Counted from the stretch's first letter, positions 49,151 through 58,695 are shown. The stretch: 64,000 nt of DNA from Peterkaempfera bronchialis (GCF_003258605.2 NZ_CP031264.1:4402001-4466000); one strand, 5' to 3'. Numbers and translations: made by a program. Notes: generated by a model from the letters alone, not told the origin.

Positions 49151-50320
49151 GTGACCGCGACCGCTCTCCCCGCCGCCCCACCGGGCAGCCCGCCGTACCC
49201 GCCGCGCCCGCCCGTCCTCCGCCGTGCCGCGCCCGCGCTGCTGGTGTACGTGGGGGTGCGGCTGCTCGGCCTCGCGGCCCTGGCGGGCTGGGCGGCGGTC
49301 GCCGGCAAGAGCCCGCACACGCTGCTCTCCGGCCGCTGGGACTCCCTCTGGTACACCCGGGTCGCCGAGCACGGCTATGCGTACACACTCCACCTCCCGG
49401 GCGGCCGGGTCCACTCCGACCTGGCCTTCTTCCCGCTGCTGCCCTGGCTGGAGCGATGGCTCTCCGCCGTCACCCCGCTGCACCCCGCCGACGCGGGCCT
49501 CGCGGTCGGCTGGCTCGCCTCCCTGGCCGCCGCCTGGGGCATCTTCGCCGTCGGCGACCGGGTGTACGGGCGCAGCGCGGGCATCGCCCTGGTCGCCCTC
49601 TGGGCGGTACTGCCCACCGGCATCGTCCAGTCGATGGCCTACACCGAGTCCCTCTTCACGGCGCTGGCCGCCTGGGCGCTGTACGCCCTGCTCTCCGGCC
49701 GCTGGCTGTGGGCCGGCACCCTCGCCGCGCTCGCCGGGCTGACCCGCCCGGTGGGCGTCGCGGTCGTCGCGGCGGTCTGGGCGGTCGCTGTTGCCGAACT
49801 CCTCCGCGACCGCCGCGCCTGGCGGACGCAGCCCCGGATGCTCCCGGGCGTGCTGATCGCACCCCTCGGCTGGCTGGGCTATGTCGCCTGGGTTGGGGTG
49901 CGCACCGGCAGCCTCACCGGCTACCTGGATGTGCAGGGCGGCTGGGGCAATGGCTTCGACGGCGGCCTGAACTTCGCCCGCTTCATCGGCCGGCAGCTGT
50001 CCACGCCCCCGTTCGCCGGCGGCCTCGGCCTGCTGGCCGCCGTCGCGCTCCTCGGCTGGCTGTACACCCGCTGCGTACGGCAGAGCCAGCCGCTGCCGCT
50101 GCTGGTCTACGCCGGGGTCGTCCTGGCGCTGGCCCTCACCGGAGCGGGCTACTTCGGCTCCAAGCCGCGCCTGCTGATGCCCGCCTTCCCCCTGCTGCTC
50201 CCGATCGCCCTGGCCCTGGCCCGGCTGCGCCCCCGCCGCACGGCCCTGATCCTGACCGCCGCCGCCCTCGCCTCGGCCGTCTACGGCGCCTTCTGGCTGC
50301 ACGGCTCGGGCCCGCCGTAA
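49151..50320 (+). CDS. Polytopic glycosyltransferase-like membrane protein (PIG-V/mannosyltransferase type)
   Basis: 389 residues with ten or so membrane helices. The first outer loop reads SGRWDSLWYTRVAEHGY, the acidic WDS/WD motif of C-type glycosyltransferases and PIG-V-like mannosyltransferases. Later come FFPLLPWLERWL, MAYTESLFTALAAWALYALL and LAGLTRPVGVAVVAA, which fit the same family. It probably transfers a sugar from a polyprenyl-phosphate donor on the outer face of the membrane, and the acceptor is unknown. GTG 49151 opens a Pro-rich N-terminus. No strong ribosome binding site is visible. Confidence 0.82.
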   Translation: MTATALPAAPPGSPPYPPRPPVLRRAAPALLVYVGVRLLGLAALAGWAAVAGKSPHTLLSGRWDSLWYTRVAEHGYAYTLHLPGGRVHSDLAFFPLLPWLERWLSAVTPLHPADAGLAVGWLASLAAAWGIFAVGDRVYGRSAGIALVALWAVLPTGIVQSMAYTESLFTALAAWALYALLSGRWLWAGTLAALAGLTRPVGVAVVAAVWAVAVAELLRDRRAWRTQPRMLPGVLIAPLGWLGYVAWVGVRTGSLTGYLDVQGGWGNGFDGGLNFARFIGRQLSTPPFAGGLGLLAAVALLGWLYTRCVRQSQPLPLLVYAGVVLALALTGAGYFGSKPRLLMPAFPLLLPIALALARLRPRRTALILTAAALASAVYGAFWLHGSGPP

Positions 50321-50412
50321 GCCGCGGCACGCCCCTGCGAAGAGCCGGTGCCCCGCCCGCCGCCCTGGCACGCACAGCTGCTGCGTTGGGGAGCGCGCCG
50401 GCGGGCGCGGCA

Positions 50413-53037
50413 CTAGAGAGCCTGTTTGCGCTGGAGGTAGCCGAAGCAGGCCCAGCCGGGCAGCACCGGGAGCCAGAGGGTGAGCAGACGGAAGAGCAGC
50501 ACGGCGGAGAACGCCTGGGAGTAGGAGAGCCCGGTGGCCTGGAGACCACCGGTCAGTGCCAGTTCGATGGCGCCGACGCCGCCGGGGGTCGGGACGGCGG
50601 ACCCGATGGCGTTCCCGGCCAGGAAGACCACGGCGGTGGCGGCGAAGCTCAGCTCGCCGCCGAAGGCCCGCGCCGACAGGTTGAGGCAGGTGACGAAGGC
50701 CACCGTCAGCAGCAGGATTCCACCGAAGCCGGTGGCCAGCTTGGTGGGCTGCTGGAGGAGGTCGAGCAGCCGGGGGATCACTCCCGTGAAGAGCGGCCGC
50801 AGCCGGGACATCAGCCAGCGGCGCACCGGTGGGATCGCGGCGACCACCAGGATCAGTACGGCGACCGTCAGCAGACCGGCGATCACGGTCCGGGACGGTG
50901 TCAGCTCCTTGGTCTGCTCGTTCCCCGCGACATAGCCGAAGGCCAGCAGCAGCAGGATGTGGCAGCCCAGCCCGGCGAGCTGGGACGCACCGACGCTGGC
51001 CGCAGCCTGGACCGGACGGACACCCGCCTTCTGGAGATAGCGGGCGTTGAGGGCCACGCCGCCGACGGCGGCCGGCGCCACCAGCTTCACAAACGACCCG
51101 GCGACCTGCGCCAGCACGGCCCGGCCGAAGGCCAGCCGCTCCGGTACGAACCCGGTCAGGCTCATGGCGGCTGCGACATAGCTGAGAGCGGACGCGCCCA
51201 GGGCCCCCAGCGCCCAGATCCAGTCCGCCTCGGCCAGCAGCTGGGTCGGCTTGACCTCGCCGAGGCTGGAGAACAGCAGATAGATCGCGAAGGCACCCGC
51301 CAGAAAGCTGATCAGCGTCTTGGGCTTGAGCCGCTGCAACCGGACCGGGGCGACCGGGGCCTCGGGGACCATCTCCAGCACCTGTTCGCGGATGCGTGCG
51401 AGCAGGTCGAGATTGAGGGCGGCCAGTTCCTCCTCGACCTCGGCCTGGGTCTTCTCCCCGGCGGTGACCTGGGCCTCGGCCTGGGTGCGGGCCTCGGCCT
51501 TGTGCTGCCGGTTGGAGTGCCGCAGGGCGATCCGGGTGGACCGGCTCATGCCGACCGGCTGCAGCAGCGGCAGCGCGGTCGCCACCCGGCGCGGGCCCAT
51601 CACCGAGGCGGCCGTGGCCACGGCCCGCTCGGGGCCGATCCGCAGCGCGAAGGTGGTGAGCAGCTGGGCGACGTCCATCCGCAGGGCGAGGTCGCCGGCC
51701 GCGATGTCGCCGCCGGACAGGTTGACCAGGCGGCCCGACCCGCCGTCCGTGCGGAGCAGCGACTCGCCGGTGAGCCGGCGGTGGGCGATCCGGCGGTCGT
51801 GCAGGGCCCGCACCGACTCCCAGAAGTCGGCCATCAGGGCGTCGGTGACCACCTCGTCCGGCAGGTGGTCGAGGGTGCGGCCGCCGATGTGCTCGTAGAC
51901 CAGGATGGCGGCGTCCGGGCCGAGTTCGGAGGTGGCGATCAGCTGCGGGGCGCGGGCACCGGAGGCGGACGCCGCGTAGGCGATCAGCGCCTCCTGCTCC
52001 AGCGCCTCGCGCAGCGACTGCGGGCTGCGGCGCACCGCGACCGAGCGCAGCTGCAACTGCCGCCAGAGCCGGTAGAAGAACCCGGTGGCCTGCTGCTCCC
52101 GGTCGATGACATGGATGTCGAGCGGCCCGGCGTCGTCCTGCACCACGTAGTAGCGGCGGGTGCCGCCGGGGGCGTCGGGGGCGCGGTGGGCGGTGACCGG
52201 GTCGAAGCCGACCTTGCGCAGGCCCGCCAGCAGGCTCTGCCCGGTGGGCCGGACATTGGGCGAGCCGATGGCGTACAGGGTGCCGTAGGCGACGGCCCAG
52301 CCGAGCAGCACGGTGAGGACCAGCGACAGCGGGGTGGTGTAGCCGCTGATCAGCTCGGTGCCGCCGCTGACGATGACGACCGCCCAGAGGGCGATCCGCC
52401 AGCGGGGGCGGCTGGCCGTGCCGACCGCCGTCATATAGGCGATGACGGGGGCGAGGTAGCCGTGCACCGGGTCGGTGAGGCTGGCGCCGGGCTGCGGGAT
52501 GCGGGTGAGGGCGTTGCGGATGTTCTCGGAGGCGGCCTCGGCGACCCAGAGGTCGACGCCGAGGGAGAGCCCATGGGCCAGGACGGCGGCGAGTACGCCG
52601 TCGGCGACCCGCAGGCCGTCGCGTTTGATCAGCCGCTCGACGGCGAAGGCGAGCGGCACCACCAGCACGGCGACGCTGGAGAGGAACCCGGCCACGGTGG
52701 TGAAGAAGCCCGGGACCTTGGTGGCGCCGACGGTGATGTCGTTCTCGATGCCGGTGGTGGTGTTCTGGGCGATGTTGGCGAGGACGAAGACCGCGATCAC
52801 GCCGAGCAGGCCCGCGAGGAAGCGGATCAGGTCGGAGGGCCGGTGCACCCGGGCGGCGAGCAGCGGCTCGTCGACGGAGACATGGGAGCCGCCGGGGGGT
52901 CGTTCCGGCCGCGCGGCAGGGACCGGCCGGTCGGCGGCCTTGACCAGCGAGACCTTCTCCGGTGCGGGGTGTGCGGGCATGCCGCCGGGAGGCTCGGCCG
53001 CCCCCCGGCCGGCCTCGGCGCCGGTCGTCCCCGTCAT
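50413..53037 (-). CDS. Pseudokinase fused to LPG-synthase-type membrane domain
   Basis: About 874 residues. N-terminal membrane helices (IRFLAGLLGVIAVFVLANIA and more) precede a kinase-like domain at about 300-530, then a C-terminal membrane domain of the lysylphosphatidylglycerol synthase/UPF0104 family (LAQVAGSFVKLVAPAAVGGV and GSAVPTPGGVGAIELALTGG). The kinase core looks degenerate: the catalytic loop reads AHRRLTGESLL instead of HxDxxxxN, the metal loop reads LVNLSGGD instead of DFG, and no clear ATP-binding Lys is seen. An integral-membrane sensor or lipid-handling role is inferred. ATG 53037 was chosen over a GTG seven codons upstream. Confidence 0.8.
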   Translation of the reverse strand: MTGTTGAEAGRGAAEPPGGMPAHPAPEKVSLVKAADRPVPAARPERPPGGSHVSVDEPLLAARVHRPSDLIRFLAGLLGVIAVFVLANIAQNTTTGIENDITVGATKVPGFFTTVAGFLSSVAVLVVPLAFAVERLIKRDGLRVADGVLAAVLAHGLSLGVDLWVAEAASENIRNALTRIPQPGASLTDPVHGYLAPVIAYMTAVGTASRPRWRIALWAVVIVSGGTELISGYTTPLSLVLTVLLGWAVAYGTLYAIGSPNVRPTGQSLLAGLRKVGFDPVTAHRAPDAPGGTRRYYVVQDDAGPLDIHVIDREQQATGFFYRLWRQLQLRSVAVRRSPQSLREALEQEALIAYAASASGARAPQLIATSELGPDAAILVYEHIGGRTLDHLPDEVVTDALMADFWESVRALHDRRIAHRRLTGESLLRTDGGSGRLVNLSGGDIAAGDLALRMDVAQLLTTFALRIGPERAVATAASVMGPRRVATALPLLQPVGMSRSTRIALRHSNRQHKAEARTQAEAQVTAGEKTQAEVEEELAALNLDLLARIREQVLEMVPEAPVAPVRLQRLKPKTLISFLAGAFAIYLLFSSLGEVKPTQLLAEADWIWALGALGASALSYVAAAMSLTGFVPERLAFGRAVLAQVAGSFVKLVAPAAVGGVALNARYLQKAGVRPVQAAASVGASQLAGLGCHILLLLAFGYVAGNEQTKELTPSRTVIAGLLTVAVLILVVAAIPPVRRWLMSRLRPLFTGVIPRLLDLLQQPTKLATGFGGILLLTVAFVTCLNLSARAFGGELSFAATAVVFLAGNAIGSAVPTPGGVGAIELALTGGLQATGLSYSQAFSAVLLFRLLTLWLPVLPGWACFGYLQRKQAL

Positions 53038-53180
53038 CTGTCCATGTCCTCGTATCACCTGTCACCGCCCCGAAGATGGTGGCATGTCCGGGCGGCGCGT
53101 GCAGGGCAGGGGGCGGCACAGGGCTGTGACCTGCCTCGCTCCGGGCGTCCCGGTCGGCCGGATGCGGCAGAATCGCGCGG

Positions 53181-53561
53181 GTGACGGACGCTGTGGGAGA
53201 GAGCGAGGGGCCGACGATTCCGCCGTTCGCGGAACGGGTCCTGGAACTGGCCGAGCGCATCCCGCCCGGCAAGGTGATGACGTACGGGGATGTGGCGGAG
53301 TTCCTGGCCTCGGAGGAGTTTCCCGAAGGGGTGCCGCAGCAGGCGGGCGGTCCGCGCCAGGTGGGCCGGGTGATGGCGCTGTACGGCGGCGGGGTGCCCT
53401 GGTGGCGGGTGGTGCGGGCGGACGGTGCGCTGCTGCCCGGCCATGAGCGGCGGGCGCTGGCCCACTACCGGGAGGAGGGCACGCCGCTGCGCCCGTCCCG
53501 GGGCCTGGCCGAGGCCCCCTCCCGGCTGGACATGGCGCGGGCCCGCTGGGACGGGCGGTGA
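53181..53561 (+). CDS. Alkyltransferase-like (ATL) DNA-binding protein, MGMT family
   Basis: 126 residues. The MGMT DNA-binding domain is evident: FAERVLELAERIPPGKVMTY and GPRQVGRVMALYGGGVPWWR. The alkyl-acceptor Cys of PCHRV is replaced by Trp in PWWRVV. ATL proteins therefore bind O6-alkylguanine but do not repair it; they recruit nucleotide excision repair. The C-terminal GHERRALAHYREEGTPLRPS fits the family. GTG 53181 is the start. In M. tuberculosis an MGMT-like gene (Rv3204) lies in the same neighbourhood. Confidence 0.9.
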   Translation: MTDAVGESEGPTIPPFAERVLELAERIPPGKVMTYGDVAEFLASEEFPEGVPQQAGGPRQVGRVMALYGGGVPWWRVVRADGALLPGHERRALAHYREEGTPLRPSRGLAEAPSRLDMARARWDGR

Positions 53562-53829
53562 CCGGGACACCTCCGCCGGGGTGCTCCGCCGTACGCCCGA
53601 GCGTGGCCCGGCACGCCCGCGCGGCCAAGCCGCCGCGCGCTCTCTCGAACGGGTGAGTGTTTCCCGGAAACCCGGGCGTGGTCGGGACTGACGGCGGAGG
53701 ATCGTAGGCTCGATCCCTGCGGACCCCCCTGGGACCGGAGGCGACCCGGGAGACACCCCCTCCCCGACCGTCGCGCCCGGCGCCGGCAGGGGGTCCGCCC
53801 GCAAGCCCCGCAGCCCTCAGGAACCGCCC

Positions 53830-56800
53830 TTGACCACGTCCGCCTCCCCCTTCCGCCTGGTGCGCGGCCCGCTGGAGCCGTCGGCGCCGCCCGTGCTGGA
53901 CGAGTACCAGCGGGCGGTGGCCGACCACCCCGGCGGTCCGCTGCTGGTGCTGGCCGGTCCCGGCACCGGCAAGACCACCACGCTGGTGGAGGCGGTGGCC
54001 GGGCGGATCGCCCGGGGCACCGACCCGGAGCGCATCCTGGTGCTCACCTTCAGCCGCAAGGCGGCGGTGGAGCTGCGCGACCGGATGGCGGCCAGGCTCG
54101 GCGGCGCGGGGGGTGCAGCGCCGCAGGCCACTACGTTCCACTCCTTCTGCTACGCGCTGGTCCGCGCCCACCAGGACCCCGACCTCTTCGCCGACCCGCT
54201 ACGGCTGCTCTCCGGCCCGGAGCAGGACGTCCTGGTACGCGAACTGCTGGCCGGCGACGCGGAGGACGCCCGGCGCGGCGAGGGCCGGATCGCCTGGCCC
54301 GACGACCTGCGCGCCTGCCTGACCACCCGGGGTTTCGCCGACGAGGTACGGGCGGTGCTGGCCCGCAGCCGGGAGCTGGCGATCGACCCCGCCGAGCTGC
54401 GGCGGTTCGCCGCCCGCGACGGCCGCCCCGACTGGGCTGCCGCCGCCCACTTCTACGCCGAGTACCTGGACGTGCTCGATATGCAGGGCGTGCTCGACTA
54501 CGCCGAACTGGTGCACCGGGCCGTGCTGCTCGCCGAGCGGCCCGAGGTCGCCACCGCGCTGCGCGGCCGGTACCAGGTGGTCTTCGTCGACGAGTACCAG
54601 GACACCGACCCCTCCCAGGTGCGGCTGCTGCGCGCGATGGCCGGGGACGGCCGCGACCTGGTCGCGGTGGGCGACCCCGACCAGTCGATCTACGCCTTCC
54701 GGGGCGCCGACATCAACGGCATCCTCGACTTCCCGACCGACTTCCCCCGGGCGGACGGCACCCCCGCCGAGGTGAAGGTGCTGCGGGTCTCGCGGCGCGC
54801 GGGAGAGGTGCTGCTCGCCGCCTCGCGCCAGGTGGCCCGGCGGATGCCCGTCGGCAGGCTGCCTGCGGCGGCGCTTGCCGCGCACCGCTCGCCGCGCCCG
54901 GACCGGGAGGGCGGCCGGGTCGAGGTGCTCACCTACCCGACACCCGGCGCCGAACTGGACGGCATCGCCGATCTGCTGCGCCGGGCCCACCTGGAGGAGG
55001 GGGTGCCCTGGGGTGGGATGGCCGTGCTGGTCCGGGCGGGCGGCCGCTCCATACCCGGCATCCGGCGGGCGCTCACCGCCGCCGGCGTGCCCCTGGAGAC
55101 CGACGGCGACGACATTCCGCTGCGCGACGAACCGGCCGTCGCCCCGCTGCTGCTGGCCCTCCGCGTCGCCGCCCTGAGCGCCGCCCACCCCCACCCCCCC
55201 TGGGCCACCCCCACCCCCGCCCCGGCCGAGTCCAACCCGGCCGGAGCCGAGGAGGCGGGCGCCGAGATGGTCGGGTCTGTGGAGGGCGGGTCTGGAGCTG
55301 CCGGACCCGAGGTAGCCGGGCCTGAGGCGTCCCGCCCTGAGCCCGTCGGTTCTGGGGTGGCCGGGTCTGAGGTGGCCCTCCGCGTCGCCGCCCTGAGCGC
55401 CGCCCACCCCCACCCCCCCTGGGCGACCCCCGCCCCCATCCCGGCCGAGTCCGATCCGGCCGGAGCCGAGGAGGCGGGCGCCGAGGTAGCCGGGTCCGAT
55501 GATGCCTGGTCTGGGGCGTCCCGCCCTGAGCCTGTCGGGTCTGGGGAGGCCGAATCCGAGGCGGCCGTCCGCGCAGCCGACCAGAGCACCGCCCACCCCC
55601 ACCCCACGTGGGCGACCCCCGCCCCCATCCCGGCCCCGGCCGGAGCCGAGGGGGCAGGCGCCGAGATGGTCGGGTCTGTGGAGGCCGCCTCCGGCCCGGC
55701 CGCCCCCCAATCGACCGGCCTCGAAGCTGGGGCGGACGGGTCTGAGCCGGTCGCGTTCTCGGGGGCGGTGGCGGAGGCTGATCCGTTGACGGCGGAGGTT
55801 GCCCATACGCTGCTCACCGGGCCGCTGGGCGGGATGGACGGGTCGGATCTGCGGCGGCTCGGCCGGGCGCTGCGGGAGGAGGAGCGGGCCGCGCTGCGGG
55901 AGCGGGGCGGCGGTGCCCCCACCGCCGTACGCCCTGCCGCCGAGCTGATCCGGGAGGCGCTGGCCGAGCCCGAGCGGCTGGTGGCGCTCGACCCCGCGTA
56001 CGCCCGCCGCCCCCGTGAGCTGGGGATGCTGCTGCGCAAGGTGCGCGAGATGCTGGCCGGCGGCGCCCCCGCCGAGGAAGCGCTCTGGGCGCTCTGGGAG
56101 AACAGCGGCCGCTGGCAGGAGCGCCTGGAGCGGGCCGCCCGGCGCGGCGGCCCGGCGGGCCGCAACGCCGACCGCGACCTGGACGCGCTCTGCGCCCTGT
56201 TCGAGACCGCCGCCCGGGCCGAGGACCGGGTCGGACACCGGGGCGCGCTCAACTTCCTGGAGGAGCTGGACGCCCAGGACATCGCCGCCGACACCCTCGC
56301 CGTGCGGGCGGTCCGCCCCGATGCGGTGAGGCTGATGACCGCGCACCGCGCCAAGGGCCTGGAGTGGCCGCTGGTGGTGGTGGCCGGGGTGCAGGAGGGC
56401 CTCTGGCCGGACCTGCGGCGCCGGGGGTCGCTGCTGGAGGCGGACCGGATCGGCCGCGACGGCCTCGCCGAGCCGATGCCGCCGGGCGCCCTGCTGGCCG
56501 AGGAGCGGCGGCTCTTCTATGTCGCCGTCACCCGGGCCAGGGAGCGGCTGGTGGTCACCGCCGTCAAGGCGCAGGCGGAGGACGGCGACGAGCCGTCCCG
56601 GTTCCTGCGCGAGCTGTACCGCGAGGAGGTCGACCGGCAGGGCCGTATGGTGCGCAGGGTGCCGCCGGTCCGGGTGGAGGACGTCACCCACCGGCCCCGG
56701 CGCCCGCTGTCGGTGCCCGCCCTGGTCGCCGAGCTGCGCGCCACCTGCGTGGACCCGGCCGCCTCCGTGGAGCTGCGCGCCGCCGCCGCCGAGCGGCTGG

Positions 56801-57717
56801 CGCGGCTGGCCGCAGCCGGGGTCGAGGACGGTGCGCCGCTGGTGCCGTCGGCCCACCCGGACCGCTGGTGGGGCCTGGCGGAGCCGACTGCGGCCGAGGC
56901 GCCGCTGCGCGACCCGGACCGGCCGGTGCAGCTGACCGGCAGCGCGGTGGAGCAGCTGCGCGACTGCTCGTTGCAGTGGTTCCTGGACCGGGAGGTGCGG
57001 GCCCGTACCGCCTCCTCGGGGGCCCAGGGGTTCGGCAGTGTGCTGCATGTCCTGGCCGACGAGGTGGGTTCCGGACGTACCCCGGCCGACCTGGAGGTGC
57101 TGATGGAGCGGCTGGACGGGGTCTGGGACGCCCTCGCCTTCGACGCGCCGTGGAAGTCGGACCAGGAGAAGCGGGAGGCGCGGGCCGCCCTGGAGCGCTT
57201 TCTGCACTGGCACACCCTGGAGCGGGGCCGGACGCCCGTGGCGACCGAGCACCCCTTCGACGTCACGCTGAAGGCCGGCGGCCGGACCGTGGAGATCCGG
57301 GGTTCCATGGACCGGGTCGAGCGGGACGCCGCCGGGCTGGCCTATGTGGTCGACTTCAAGACGGGCAAGGCCGTCCCCACCGCCGCCGAGGTGGCCGAGC
57401 ACCCGCAGCTGGCCGTCTACCAGCTCGCCGTCCGCGAGGGCGCACTGGACGGCCTGCCCGGCTTCGAGGGGGAGCCCGCGCTGCCCGGCGGCGCCGAACT
57501 GGTCCAGCTGCGCACCCCGCAGAAGGGCACGGAGCAGCCGAAGGTCCAGTCCCAGCAGGCGCTGCCGCCCGAGCCGTGGATCGAGCAGCTGCTCGCGGAG
57601 GCGGCCGGCCGGGTGCTGGACGAGCGGTTCGTCCCCACCACCGGCGCGGGATGCGAGCGCTGCGCCTTCCGAGGCGCCTGCTCCGCCCGCCCGGAGGGCC
57701 GTCAGACCGTCGAATGA
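53830..57717 (+). CDS. adnA: AdnA-like UvrD/Rep helicase with C-terminal nuclease domain
   Basis: 1295 residues, one half of the actinobacterial AdnAB DNA end-processing machine. Helicase motifs: Walker A LAGPGTGKTTT (near 45), motif II VDEYQDTD (near 253), GDPDQSIYAFRGAD and late AHRAKGLEW and VAVTRAREL-type sequence. A PD-(D/E)XK nuclease core shows AYVVDFKTGK (near 1174), and Cys in LRDCSLQWFL and CERCAFRGAC suggest an iron-sulfur staple. Residues about 442-650 are an Ala/Pro/Glu-rich insertion made of a 73-residue tandem repeat. The start is TTG 53830. AdnA is Rv3202c in mycobacteria, and the streptomycete pair was reported as essential (SCO5183-5184, from memory). Confidence 0.9.
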   Translation: MTTSASPFRLVRGPLEPSAPPVLDEYQRAVADHPGGPLLVLAGPGTGKTTTLVEAVAGRIARGTDPERILVLTFSRKAAVELRDRMAARLGGAGGAAPQATTFHSFCYALVRAHQDPDLFADPLRLLSGPEQDVLVRELLAGDAEDARRGEGRIAWPDDLRACLTTRGFADEVRAVLARSRELAIDPAELRRFAARDGRPDWAAAAHFYAEYLDVLDMQGVLDYAELVHRAVLLAERPEVATALRGRYQVVFVDEYQDTDPSQVRLLRAMAGDGRDLVAVGDPDQSIYAFRGADINGILDFPTDFPRADGTPAEVKVLRVSRRAGEVLLAASRQVARRMPVGRLPAAALAAHRSPRPDREGGRVEVLTYPTPGAELDGIADLLRRAHLEEGVPWGGMAVLVRAGGRSIPGIRRALTAAGVPLETDGDDIPLRDEPAVAPLLLALRVAALSAAHPHPPWATPTPAPAESNPAGAEEAGAEMVGSVEGGSGAAGPEVAGPEASRPEPVGSGVAGSEVALRVAALSAAHPHPPWATPAPIPAESDPAGAEEAGAEVAGSDDAWSGASRPEPVGSGEAESEAAVRAADQSTAHPHPTWATPAPIPAPAGAEGAGAEMVGSVEAASGPAAPQSTGLEAGADGSEPVAFSGAVAEADPLTAEVAHTLLTGPLGGMDGSDLRRLGRALREEERAALRERGGGAPTAVRPAAELIREALAEPERLVALDPAYARRPRELGMLLRKVREMLAGGAPAEEALWALWENSGRWQERLERAARRGGPAGRNADRDLDALCALFETAARAEDRVGHRGALNFLEELDAQDIAADTLAVRAVRPDAVRLMTAHRAKGLEWPLVVVAGVQEGLWPDLRRRGSLLEADRIGRDGLAEPMPPGALLAEERRLFYVAVTRARERLVVTAVKAQAEDGDEPSRFLRELYREEVDRQGRMVRRVPPVRVEDVTHRPRRPLSVPALVAELRATCVDPAASVELRAAAAERLARLAAAGVEDGAPLVPSAHPDRWWGLAEPTAAEAPLRDPDRPVQLTGSAVEQLRDCSLQWFLDREVRARTASSGAQGFGSVLHVLADEVGSGRTPADLEVLMERLDGVWDALAFDAPWKSDQEKREARAALERFLHWHTLERGRTPVATEHPFDVTLKAGGRTVEIRGSMDRVERDAAGLAYVVDFKTGKAVPTAAEVAEHPQLAVYQLAVREGALDGLPGFEGEPALPGGAELVQLRTPQKGTEQPKVQSQQALPPEPWIEQLLAEAAGRVLDERFVPTTGAGCERCAFRGACSARPEGRQTVE
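55155..55670. repeat. In-frame 219/189-bp tandem repeat inside adnA
   Basis: Copies start at about 55155, 55374 and 55563. Each opens with codons for LRVAALSAAHPHPPWATP (the third copy is diverged) and continues through Ala/Glu/Gly-rich codons. Both period lengths, 219 and 189, are multiples of three, so the frame is kept. The repeat carries the native helicase codons for ALRVAA into each copy. Confidence 0.9.
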
Positions 57718-57866
57718 CCCCGTCGCCATCCTGTCGTCATCCCGTCGACACCAGTACGACCGATGTTGACCTGTTCGTTAGGACGCTTGTCCGGGGCTGC
57801 TGCTAGCGTCTCGGGTGCTTACGTGATCTTTATCTGCCTTGCGGCACCGATCGAACGGGAACCCCT

Positions 57867-58646
57867 ATGCGCACCCCTCGCCTGCTCGCCATCACCCTCC
57901 TGTGCGCGACGGCCGCGGCAACGCTCACCGGCTGTGGGGACGACAAGAAGGCCACCGCCTCCGCCGACTCGTCGGCGGCGGCCTCCGCGAGCCCGTCGGC
58001 CAGTCCGTCCGCGAGCCCGTCGCCCGAGGGGTCGGGGATCGAGGCGCTCTCCGCCAAGGAGATCAGCGAGAAGGCGAAGGCCGCGCTGCTCTCCGCCTCC
58101 TCGCTGACCTTCGAGATGGAGATGGTCAGCGACGGCGAGAAGATCAAGGGCAAGGTGTCGCTGGACAAGTCCGGCAACTGCACCGCCTCCCTCACTGTGG
58201 CGGGCCAGGGTCAGTTCGAGCTGCTGCGGACCGGCGGGCACACCTGGATGAAGCCCAGCGCCGAATTCTTCGAGAAGCTGGCCGGTCCGGAGGAGGCCAA
58301 GCTGATGGCCGGCAAGTACCTCACCAGCGACGACGACGACAGCCTGGCCGACCTCTGCGACCTGGAGCACGTCGCCAAGGACCTGACCGAGGAGGACCGC
58401 TCCGGCAAGGTCACCAAGGTCGGTGTGAAGACCGTCGACGGCATACGGACGGTCGCCTTCAGCGTCCCCGACGAGGGTGCCACGACCACCGTCTACGTCG
58501 CGACCGAGGGCACCCCCTACCCCGTCAGGATGGAGCACACCGGCAAGGAGGGCGGTCACATGTCCTTCAGCGGGTTCGGTGAGCCCGTGGCGGTCAAGGC
58601 CCCGCCCGCCGACCAGGTCATCGACCCCTCCAAGCTGAAGGGCTGA
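57867..58646 (+). CDS. LppX/LprG-like lipoprotein between adnA and adnB
   Basis: 259 residues. Signal peptide MRTPRLLAITLLCATAAAT ends at the lipobox LTGC, with the Cys near residue 23. A Ser/Ala/Pro linker ([14 protein letters not shown]) follows. The mature domain contains GQFELLRTGGHTWMK, GIRTVAFSVPDEG and EGTPYPVRMEHTG, shared with the lipoprotein at 12.5 kb and with lipid-carrier lipoproteins. It has a 150-base upstream gap, so its own promoter is likely. It has no obvious link to DNA repair. Its location splits the helicase-nuclease pair, and adnB starts 50 bases after its stop. Confidence 0.82.
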   Translation: MRTPRLLAITLLCATAAATLTGCGDDKKATASADSSAAASASPSASPSASPSPEGSGIEALSAKEISEKAKAALLSASSLTFEMEMVSDGEKIKGKVSLDKSGNCTASLTVAGQGQFELLRTGGHTWMKPSAEFFEKLAGPEEAKLMAGKYLTSDDDDSLADLCDLEHVAKDLTEEDRSGKVTKVGVKTVDGIRTVAFSVPDEGATTTVYVATEGTPYPVRMEHTGKEGGHMSFSGFGEPVAVKAPPADQVIDPSKLKG

Positions 58647-58695
58647 CCGAGGCCGCCCGGCCGGGCTGTCGGCGGGGCCCGTTACCGTTGCTCGG

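Noticed and set aside
45846-49388. A 1180-codon minus-strand open frame over the membrane protein, epimerase and moeZ
   Set aside because: It lies antisense to three well-supported genes and lacks any domain.
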